Below are positions 55,898 through 64,000 of a stretch of 64,000 bases of DNA, piece after piece; positions within the stretch are counted from its first letter, which is position 1, and the number at the start of each line of letters is the position of its first letter. The notes under the pieces are model-generated. The model worked only from the letters and a program-made list of their open reading frames with translations, was not told where the DNA came from and did no database searches. The stretch is from the NCBI GenBank assembly GCA_025531455.1, contig JAMYHL010000079.1, forward strand, positions 1-64,000. The letters are read 5' to 3'. The translations under genes and the position numbers were made by a program. Source of the DNA: Apiotrichum sp. Y4204. Its lineage: Eukaryota; Basidiomycota; Tremellomycetes; Trichosporonales; Trichosporonaceae.

Positions 55898-56927
55898 ATG
55901 GGTTCGTTACCGCGAGGGCGGAGTGTGACTGGGCGATTCGCTGACTGAGCAGCCGAGCAGAAGACAGTCCCTGCGGTGTTCGCCGCTGCGTCCTTTGGCG
56001 AGGGCAACCCCTTTGGCCGTAAGTATCTCATTTCTGGAGGCGGGGTCACACGAGTGCGCACTTCCTCCGGACGGATGGGCGGCTTTGTGGAGATGAAGTC
56101 TGATAAGGCTGACCTGATTCTCGGTTAACGGCCGCGTGGATCCAGTACTGACAGGGCAGTTGTCGTCAACGGCGAGCAGAACAACATGCTCATCGAGATC
56201 CTCAACTCGGGCGACAAGAACTACACCGTCGTCTCGGCCTCTGCTTCGTACCACGACCCCAACAAGGACTGGAAGCTTGTCAAGAACGCCACGGCTACCA
56301 AGCTCAACATTCCCCTCGGCACTGGCAAGAATGTCACCGCGCCCTACCGTCTCAACTCGGAGTGAGTGTTCTTGCGGTTATTCCGCTTCAGGAGCTGTGT
56401 AACAGCGTAAGGCTACGAGGGCTGTCACTGTAGCCTGTGCCCCGGCTCCTCCACTTCACATACTGCAGCAGCTAACTCTTAGGTTCCGCCCCCAGGAGCT
56501 TGGCCTCACTGTCTGGGTTGACCTGAGGGACGGCAAGGAGCTCACGCGCATCACCGCCTTCAACCAGACCGTTAACATTGTCGAGCCCGCGCAGTCCTGG
56601 TTCGACCCGCAGGTGCTCTTCATGTACATCATCGTCGGTGCCGCCCTCCTCGGTGGCGCGTACTACGCTTTCCAGTCGTACTTTGTCGCTCCCCAGCAGA
56701 AGAAGAAGCGCCGTGGTGGCAAGCGCACCGTCGCTCCTGTCGAGCCCTCCCCGGTCGCGGTTTCTGGCAAGGGCTACGAGGAGGACTGGATTCCCGCTGC
56801 GCACCTCAAGAAGAAGACCGGTGCACGCTCGGACGGCGAGGGATTCACCTCTGGCGGCGACGCCACCTCGGGCGCCGAGGCAAGCGGGACCGAGGGCAAG
56901 ACTCGCAGGAGGAAGTCGAGGAAGTAA
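55898..56927 (+). CDS. TRAP-alpha/IRC22-like ER membrane protein
   Basis: Four exons, about 250 residues. The first exon is only ATGG (donor GTTCGT, intron 55902-55952), giving MAEQKTVPAVFAAASFGEGN. A lumenal-type beta domain follows (LVVNGEQNNMLIEILNSGDK, NYTVVSASASYHDPNKDW, FRPQELGLTVWVDLRDGKEL), resembling the alpha subunit of the translocon-associated protein complex, which fungi have as Irc22-like proteins. One transmembrane helix (VLFMYIIVGAALLGGAYYAF) and a basic cytosolic tail (KKKRRGGKRT, ending TRRRKSRK) complete it. The family role is in ER translocation. A cleavable signal peptide, expected for a type I protein, is not evident in this model, so the 5' end may be misread or insertion may use the single helix. 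Confidence 0.75.
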
Positions 56928-57141
56928 AATGGTAGTGTGAAAAGAGAACAGGTTGCTGGGCTCAGCAGTGACAGGCACCGATGGGTGGAGATCTGGCGAC
57001 TGGACAGCGTAACGGTGCGCGCTTGATTGAGCGGTGCATTTGTATGCATAATTTTGTTTAGCCTCTTGTACAAGAAGCGACTAGTGCTGCTGCAGACCCT
57101 GGGACAAAGTTATAAAGATGGGAGCGTGTTGAGTATCGCGA

Positions 57142-58213
57142 TTAGACGTTGACAAACTCCTTGACGTCCTTGAGCCACGTAACGTAGTCCTTCTGCTCCT
57201 TGTGCTCGGAGAACTGGACAACAAAGTTGGCTGTAAAGGTTAGCTGCGCGCACCACGAAGACCATCATTCCATGCACTCACAGAGAGCCTCGTTGACACC
57301 ACGCTCCGAAACAAAGTCGTAGAAGGCGTCCTGGACAGCCTGGTCGAGGGTGTCAAACTGGGGACCCATGTAGCGCGAACGGCGGTTCCAGTCGCCGTTG
57401 GCGCCCTCCTCAGATGCGAGCGCCTTGTCGTAGATGGCGACGTTGGAGATGGCGAATCCGTCCTGGCCGGCGGTGAGGTCGATGGTCAGCGCCTTGTTGC
57501 TTCCAGACTTGGTGATGAGGAGCGAGGAGGTGATGTTCGGGGGCTCAATGCCATCCTCAATGACGTTGCCCTCGGCGTCGACAGTCTCAACGGGGTCCGC
57601 GTTGTCGAGGTCCGAGACCTGGAAGGTGAGCTTGAGACTGTCGTCAGTACATGCCCAGCTTGTGATTTGCTCTTAAGTTGCCCCAGGGCGCAGGGCGCAG
57701 AGCGCAACGCCAAAGCCCTCGCTCTCGACTTACGTCTCGTCGCCAAACTTGCGGGTAACGACAACGTCGTCGTGGTTGGCCGTGTCCTGGAGAGTCCACA
57801 CGCCGTCGTTCTCGAGCTCGACGACAAACTGAGGCTTCGAGTCCGAGGTAGACTCAGTCTCGTAGGCATGCTCGGCAGCGAGCGACGCAGCGAGGGCGGC
57901 GTCGGCTGGGAGTCAGTGCAGTTCATAGCAGAAACAACGAAGAAGACGCGGGCCCTCGAGGGGTTTGGTAGAGCTCCCAGAACCTCTATTACAGTTCCCC
58001 TCGTCGCACCTCGCCACTCGTCTTCTCGACACGAGCACCTCAACAACGTGCACCAAATTTCGCCGCCGACCTCCACATTTACTCACTCTCACCCGAGCCG
58101 AAGCGGAGCGGCGAGGCGTGGAAGCGCGCCGCGGGCACGAAAACGGGGGCGGGGACGACGCGCGCAGCACGGACGGCGCGGAGGGCGGGGCGGAGAGCGC
58201 GGAGGGCAGCCAT
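57142..58213 (-). CDS. MAM33: Mitochondrial matrix acidic protein MAM33 (p32/C1QBP family)
   Basis: Minus-strand gene, four exons or so, about 270 residues. The N-terminus MAALRALRPALRAVRAARVV is a clear Arg/Ala-rich mitochondrial presequence ending RFHASPLRF. Acidic mature sequence follows: SDSKPQFVVELENDGVWTLQ, TANHDDVVVTRKFGDET, LKLTFQVSDLDNADPVETVD, EPPNITSSLLITKSGSNKAL. The C-terminal helices match the family closely (RSRYMGPQFDTLDQAVQDAF, YDFVSERGVNEALSNFVVQF, SEHKEQKDYVTWLKDVKEF). The doughnut-shaped trimer supports mitochondrial translation and ribosome assembly. No part is missing. It is convergent with the TRAP-alpha-like gene. Confidence 0.92.
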
Positions 58214-59592
58214 TGTGGTTGAACGGATTGGGGGGCGTTGTGGGAACAAGAATGGTTGATCTTGGCTTGCAGCCTGGAATCTGCGTTGCGGTTCGTGCCG
58301 GCCAATCTTTCTGGAAACGTTGGGACGCGCAGGCTTTGCCTCGGGAAATGGTGAAATCACGTGATTTGATTGGTGGACATGACGTCAAGCCATGCAACCC
58401 AGGTCCAGTCTTCGAGCCTCGAGCTGGCATGCTGGCACTCGCTGGCTGGCGAACATACACACAAGCATCGTCTGAAGCATGAAGCACCTCATACCACAAG
58501 CGTGGTTTCGGAAGTGGTCTTTAGATCTTGGTATATTGAGTCTTCGTCTAGTACGACATGTGGTGGTCTTCCAGACTCTTCTAGCCTTCTAAAGGATTCC
58601 TTTCTGCCGTTTTGTTAGCCCATGTCCCTACGTCCCTGGTCGTCGACTGCCCGCCGATCCCTTCTGGCCACTCTGGGCAGTGGCTGTGATACAGGTCTTG
58701 GCATGTTAGAAGCCGCGGCCCGGGATAGTCATTTCGCGGCACCGGAGAACCAGTCCCCGTGGAGGAGCGAATCTCCGAATCTGTGATAAGCAGTAATCAG
58801 TAGATCAGTAGATCAAGATGACTCATGGCGATCACCACTAGGGGAGGCACTGTTGTGCACAGCCAGCCGATCGTCGATCATCACGAAGATCAGCCAGATA
58901 TTAGAATAGTATGGCTGTGCAAGCATACGCGTCGCATCAGTCGCGTCCGTCGCGTCGAGATTGATGAGGAAGGATGTGATGATCAGACATATCGAGTCCG
59001 GCCGTAGGGCCCTAGAGCAGTGCTGCAATGTTGCCTCTGACCACGGTTTGAGAGAATGGAAAGTGTACTGTACAGCCTCAAGCTAATCGATTGATCAATT
59101 TGGCGGTGCTCGCTGTGTTTCATCCTTTAAGTGGGTGTGTGTTTAGCCTCAGCCTGGGTGTGCCTTTGCGCCTACGTCACTGGTATCTCGTGTATTTCCG
59201 ATAATAGCGCAAGCAAGCGCAGCACAGCTTTATTACAGCCTCCAGAGTACCAGAGAGTGCTGCACCGCTGAGACCGTGTCAGTCCACAGCGGCCCGCAGT
59301 CCGGACTGTGCCTGACCATCAACATCTGTGCATCCACCTAGTCGCGCCGCACCGCGCCCCTTCGATTGGATCCTTTTGCCGCCTGAGAACACCGCCTTCC
59401 GACGATCTCTTGGACACCGAGGTACTGAGGCACTCGTGTCGTAGAACGTGTTCCCAACGTCGGTGCATATATATATACTTTCCTCATCAACACCAACACC
59501 CATTGTCTCACACTTCCTTCGCATCTCACCTTTGCACTTCATCCCACTTCACCCCCTCAGCACTCTCACATCTCGACTAGAACTCCTCCACC
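58214..59592. promoter_or_regulatory. Intergenic region between MAM33 and VWA-protein gene
   Basis: 1.38 kb between divergent starts with no gene supported. GATC-rich patches occur near 58800-58820 (tagatcagtagatcaag) and 59087-59100 (atcgattgatcaatt). The 150 bases before 59593 are C/T- and C/A-rich and fit a leader. Confidence 0.45.
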
Positions 59593-61017
59593 ATGGGTAT
59601 CGCAATGGCATTGAGTGAGTCATCCCGTCGCCCACCAAAGGCAAAGCACCACGACCCAGCTCCCAGGGCACAGCTAACAGTCAGTGGCCGCAGGCCTCGC
59701 CTTCGTCGTCGTCAAGAAGATGACCAACAAGCCGAAGCCGCAGAAGATCGGGTACGGCCAGCCCGGTATGGGTGGTGCACCCGCTATGATGTACGGTGCG
59801 CCAGGAGGGTACCGTGACATGTCCAGCGGCGGTGCCCCCGGCTTTGGTGCTCCCTCGTTCGGTGGCGGCGGCGCGGCTGCTTCCTTCTTCGGCGGTGGCG
59901 GCGGTGGTGGAACCCGTGACATTGGTGGTGGCGGCTACGGCCAGCCCTCGGGCCCCAACTACCAGACCGTCCTCAACACCCTCAACCAGTGCATTCAAGA
60001 GGTGAGTGGTACCGCTGTTTTGGGCGGTGTCTTACGCTTGGATATGTGACTGACATGCCTCCAGCAGCGCATCGGTCACTTCTACCGCGACCCCCGTGCC
60101 GTCGATGCCATCGCGCAGCGCATTGTTGCCAGCGATGCCGTGAACGAGATCAGCCAGGAGTGGAACCTCACCCCCGACATCTCCGTTGACCTCTGCAAGC
60201 TTGCCCTCTTTGACATTGTTGTGCTCTGCGACGACTCGGCTGCCATGCGCGGCGAGCAGGGTGGCGAGCGCATCAACGATCTCAGGGAGACTCTCGCCAA
60301 GGTTGCCTACGCTGCTACTCTCTTCGACGATGACGGAATGTGAGTTGTGACGACCTGTTTGCTACCTTGTTTCAAACTGACCATCCAGTGAGGTCCGCTT
60401 CATCAACGCTCCCATCGACGGCAACCGCATCAACTCGGACGACGCTGCCGTCAACCTCCTCAGCCGCATTGTCTACGACGGCCCCTGCGCGATCGGCTCG
60501 GCCCTCGACCACAAGATCCTCCAGCCGCTCGTCCTCCAGCCCGCCCGCAGCGGTATGCTCCACAAGCCCAAGCTCATCATCATTATCACCGGTGGCACTG
60601 GTGCCTTCTACTCTGAGGCTCCTGGTACCCGTGAGTGCTTTGTTGCTCAACAGCGTGGATGTGTGCTAACATTTGCAGTCCAGAATGTCATTGGCCGCGC
60701 CGCCTACGAGCTCTCGCAGGGACCGATCGGTGCCGACGCGATGTCGTTCCAGCTCTGCCAGGTGGGCAACGACATGCAGGCTCAGCAGTGGCTCTCCCAG
60801 CTTGACGAGGACCCTACTATCGGTGGCCTCATCGACCAGACCAGCGACTACGACGCCGAGAGCGCAGAGATGCTGCGCAAGTCGGGCCAGAAGCGTGAGT
60901 AATTTGGGTGCACAGGGCTGTGAATGTGAGCTGACTGCGGCAGTTACCCCTCAGATGTGGCTTCTCAAGATGATGCTTGGTGGCATTGACGACTCGTATG
61001 ATTCCAAGGACGAGTAG
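59593..61017 (+). CDS. VWA-like domain protein with Gly-rich N-terminus
   Basis: Five exons, about 375 residues. The start MGIAMALSLAFVVVKKM is hydrophobic with Gly2, so it may be myristoylated or membrane-associated. A Gly-rich segment (GGAPGFGAPSFGGGGAAASF) follows. The folded part resembles a von Willebrand A domain: LALFDIVVLCDDSAAMRGEQ has a MIDAS-like D-x-S-like start (canonical DxSxS is DDSAAM here, so incomplete). INDLRETLAKVAYAATLFDD, IEVRFINAPIDGNRINSDD and KLIIIITGGTGAFYSEAP give the alternating helix-strand pattern. The C-terminus is LTPQMWLLKMMLGGIDDSYD. Such proteins are widespread in basidiomycetes with no known role. Metal binding is uncertain because the motif is imperfect. 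Confidence 0.85.
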
Positions 61018-61562
61018 TGTATGGGTTGTTCATTTGTGTAACATAGAGCTTCGGGTATGAATCGCTTCTTCTTTCAACATCGAGCAGAGGATTTGTGGAC
61101 CGTTTGGGACTCGCGGAACGGTTCGCTATCGGAATGATGGGCACCATCTGACTGACAACCACGTCTTGATATCCTCCAAATAGTGTTCCGAATGTTGGGC
61201 GGCGCTGATAATCTCCCAAGATCGCTTGGATGTCCGCGACGGCCGGACATGTTGTCGTAACTTCACTACACTCAGGAAGACCGTGAGGAACCCAGTCTCC
61301 CATACGCTTACAACTAACCCAACCTTGGCCAGAGCTTACCGTCCACCCAGACTCCCGTCCATTATATCTACAAGGTAGGCAGCAGAGGGAATCGTCAGCA
61401 AGCCTGACCATCGTCTTGTCTGGACACCCCTTGTTCTGAAAGTTACACCCACTTTTCCTGTTCACTTGCACTCGACCCGGCGTCCCTCGACATCAAGCCC
61501 TTCTTTTCCTTCACTTCCCTCAACCTCGTACCACACCTCGACGCGTCGCGAGACTGCAAAAA
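61018..61562. other. Intergenic region
   Basis: 545 bases between the VWA gene and the tRNA-Asn gene on the other strand. No gene is supported. Confidence 0.45.
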
Positions 61563-61640
61563 CGACCTCGGAGAGGTTTGAACTCTCGATCTCCCGATTG
61601 CATAACAGTCGGACGCCTTAACCAGCTTGGCCACGAAGTC
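61563..61640 (-). tRNA. tRNA-Asn (GTT) with 4 extra bases in the anticodon loop
   Basis: Read on the minus strand, the acceptor stem pairs gacttcg with cgaggtc, discriminator G. The D arm (tggccaagctggttaaggcg) and T arm (gagagttcaaacctctc) match eukaryotic tRNA-Asn closely. The anticodon stem is tccga/tcggg and the loop begins ctGTTa, giving anticodon GTT. Four additional bases, tgca (61599-61602 on the plus strand), sit after base 37, exactly where tRNA introns occur. The length is 78 rather than 74. A T-run (gtttttg) follows at the 3' side, a Pol III terminator. Confidence 0.9.
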
Positions 61641-62469
61641 GTGGTGCCAGTTTGTGCGGAGGAGGGGTGGCGGTCGGTTGGGGATAAAAGCGGTTGACTG
61701 GGGCCGTGGGCGATGGGTAAGCTGCGTCGAGGCCATCCTCCAGAAGGAGGTGATGTTGAATGGGTCAAGGTGAATACTGCATTCTAAGCGTTCTCGAGGC
61801 CGAGCAGACGCAGTTCGGCATGGGGAGTTGTCTTGTGAGGCGACGACTGCCACAGATACGATCTACCACCTCGTCATCATTCAGCCGTGCAAGTGACTTT
61901 AGGAGACAATCCGCATCGGCGACGCTAGCGTTATCGGAAACACAGGCCTCATATTGAATGACCGCTAGCAGCTGTGCATGTGTCGCAATGCCTTCAACAT
62001 GCCCAGCATTTGGCGAGTATCTAGCGCGCCCGTCTTTGCCGGCATTGGTATCAACTGAATGAGCGGCGATATCAAGATATCAAGAGATCTGCGCCACAGT
62101 CACGCTCGACGCCCATCGTTATCCACACATAAGCCGGGAATGGAATATCCTGCACTATGCTGCACATACCTGAGCTTATCAAGCTATGAAGAAATGAATA
62201 ATACAAGAGAATCATGTGCCACACAGCTCGGCGACTTGAAAATCCCGCTTGCCACATGTTCACCCCTGCTGTCTCGCCCCCCTCGCCCCCCTCTGGCGCT
62301 CTCTCGCCCCCCAATTCTGCGTCGAGCCACACGCAAAATTCCATCGTCGTCTCTTTTTCTGACCCATCCATCACTAAAGTGAGTCTCCAACATCGACTGC
62401 TTTCAACAATGCGGTCAACAACCATGAGACATCGTCCGTGGCGCTGACGACAACTAGAAAAGTAGCACC
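61641..62469. other. Intergenic region
   Basis: 829 bases between tRNA-Asn and the eEF1B-gamma gene. No gene is supported. The last 200 bases include C-rich runs (ctgtctcgcccccctcgcccccc) and fit the promoter and leader of a highly expressed gene. Confidence 0.45.
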
Positions 62470-64000
62470 ATGGCACCCATTGGCAAGCTCTACGGTTTCT
62501 CCGGTATGTTTTCTCTCCTTCTCCTCGACCAAACGTGTCCAATCTGCCCTCGAGCACGAGCCGCCTTGGTGACAACGGTAGACCAGGCGTCCTACCCATC
62601 CATGCACATGTAACTCACACCGCAGGCAACTCGCGCTTCCGCCGCGCCGAGGCCGTCGCGATCCTCGCCGGCCTTGATGTCGAGACCGACCCCAACTTCA
62701 CCATGAAGGACGCCGCGTGGAAGACCCCCGAGTTCCTCGCCAAGTTCCCCTTCGGCTACCTCCCCGCCTACGAGGGTGCCGACGGTGTTAACCTCCAGGA
62801 GTGTGGTGCCATCGCTGACTACTGTGAGTGATACCCCTAGCGCACGTGCGAGGTGCTACTGCTTGCCTTTTACATGACGAGAATTCTCTATTTCAGTTAT
62901 CCCTGTCTTAATCACATTGTGTCGACAGTTTTCCGCGGGTGGTACCGCATATCTCTGATACCTATCCCAAGCACAGCACCTCGTATTGTAAATTATATGT
63001 GCTGACACTCCAGTCGCCTCGCTTGCCCCCAACGCCAACCTCGTCCCCCAGGACGTTGCCGAGGCCGCTGAGGCCCGCGAGTGGCAGTACTTCGCCGACC
63101 AGGAGATCATGATCCGCCTCGGCCTTGCCAGCAAGATCATCAACGGCCGCATCCCCTACAACAAGGGTGTCTACGAGGCTATCGTGAACGAGGTCATTGG
63201 CCGCCTCGAGGTCCTCAACAAGGTCCTTCTCAAGAAGACCTACCTTGTTGGCGAGCGCATCTCGGTTGCCGACATCTTCCTTGCCACCTCCCTCACCTTC
63301 GCCTTCAGCGCCATCATTGACGCCTCGGTCCGTGCCAAGATCCCCAACGTTGTCCGTTACGTCTACACCATCGTCCGCCACCCCAAGCTCGCCGCTCTCT
63401 TCGACAACGGCAAGCCCCAGTTCATTGAGAAGGCGCCCCAGTACGTTGCTCCCGCCAAGGAGAAGAAGGAGAAGGCCCCCAAGGCCGAGAAGCCCAAGGA
63501 GGCTCCTAAGCCTAAGGCCGCCGAGGCTCCCGCCGCCGCCGCCGCCGCCCCTGTCGAGGAGAAGCCCAAGAACCCCCTTGACCTCCTCCCCAAGTCGTCG
63601 TTCAACCTTGAGGAGTGGAAGCGCCAGTACTCGAACCTCGACACCCGTGGCCCCAACGGTTCGCTCGAGTGGTTCTACAAGAACTTCGACAACGAGGGCT
63701 TCTCCATCTGGCGTATCGACTTCAAGTACAACGAGGACCTCACCCTCCCCTTCATGTCGGCCAACCAGATCGGTGGTCTCTTTGCTCGTTTCGAGGCTTC
63801 GCGCAAGTACCTCTTCGGCTCGGTCGGTGTTCTCGGCAAGGCCAACGACTCGGTCATCTCCGGTATCCTCATTATGCGTGGACAGGAGGCCGAGCCCGTC
63901 GTCTCGGTCGCCCCCGACTGGGAGTCGTACGACTTCACCAAGCTCTCGCTTGACAAGCCCGAGGACAAGGCCTTCTTCGAGGCCGCCTGCGCTTGGGACC
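62470..64000 (+). CDS. CAM1: Elongation factor 1B gamma subunit (truncated by window end)
   Basis: Exons 62470-62503, 62626-62823 and 63014 onward; the 3' end is outside the window. The start is MAPIGKLYGFSGNSRFRR. A GST-like domain covers about residues 1-215 (AEAVAILAGLDVETDPNFTM, EFLAKFPFGYLPAYEGADGV, QECGAIADYFASLAPNANLV, LLKKTYLVGERISVADIFLA). A Lys/Pro/Ala-rich linker follows. The EF1G domain starts NPLDLLPKSSFNLEEWKRQY and continues with EWFYKNFDNEGFSIWRIDFK and LFARFEASRKYLFGSVGVLG, reaching the last bases. The subunit anchors the eEF1A guanine-nucleotide exchange complex. Codons are strongly C-ending, as expected of an abundant translation protein. Confidence 0.97.

Noticed and set aside
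1..64000. Mobile elements, CRISPR arrays, rRNA genes
   Set aside because: No transposase, reverse transcriptase, long terminal repeats, regularly spaced repeats or rRNA sequence was seen in either strand.

Overview
The window reads as nuclear DNA of a basidiomycete yeast, most likely a tremellomycete, perhaps Trichosporonales. That placement is inference. The evidence is dense short genes on both strands, many introns of 34-60 nt with GT(A/G)NGT donors and a CTGAC-like branch site next to the acceptor, GC-rich coding sequence, and protein sequences that look basidiomycete in striatin, G-alpha, eEF1B-gamma and exosome genes. No mobile element, CRISPR array, rRNA gene or biosynthetic cluster was seen. 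The track shows many ORFs on both strands, but most are shadows of about 27 spliced genes.

Layout. 0-12.5 kb: a myristoylation/PPxY/coiled-coil protein, a BRCT+Myb protein resembling telomeric Rap1, LSM1, a RING coiled-coil protein of ZIP3/HEI10 type, a large AT-hook protein and an unknown minus-strand ORF. 12.5-14 kb is empty. 14-20.7 kb: nascent polypeptide-associated complex alpha (EGD2), prefoldin 1, a 2OG-Fe(II) dioxygenase, a small unknown protein and eIF2B-beta. 20.8-28.5 kb, minus strand: GUF1 continuing in frame into a PPR-like protein, then the TANGO6/Rtp1 homologue. 29-38 kb: a tail-anchored protein, striatin, RRP4 and an alpha/beta hydrolase with three microexons. 39-44 kb: an AhpC/TSA-like protein, RanBP1 and Emp24. 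44-48.7 kb has no recognisable gene and ends in a long leader of a G-alpha gene. 51-64 kb: tRNA-Pro(CGG) with an intron, a DHHC palmitoyltransferase, a TRAP-alpha-like protein, MAM33, a VWA-like protein, tRNA-Asn(GTT) and a truncated eEF1B-gamma gene.

The genes are housekeeping: mRNA decay and exosome (LSM1, RRP4), translation (EGD2, eIF2B-beta, eEF1B-gamma, tRNAs), mitochondrial translation (GUF1-PPR, MAM33), secretion (Emp24, TRAP-alpha) and signalling (G-alpha, striatin, palmitoyltransferase). Several pairs are divergent and share a 300-660 bp promoter. The most unusual item is the GUF1-PPR fusion, which carries a mitochondrial-processing-peptidase-like site exactly at the junction.
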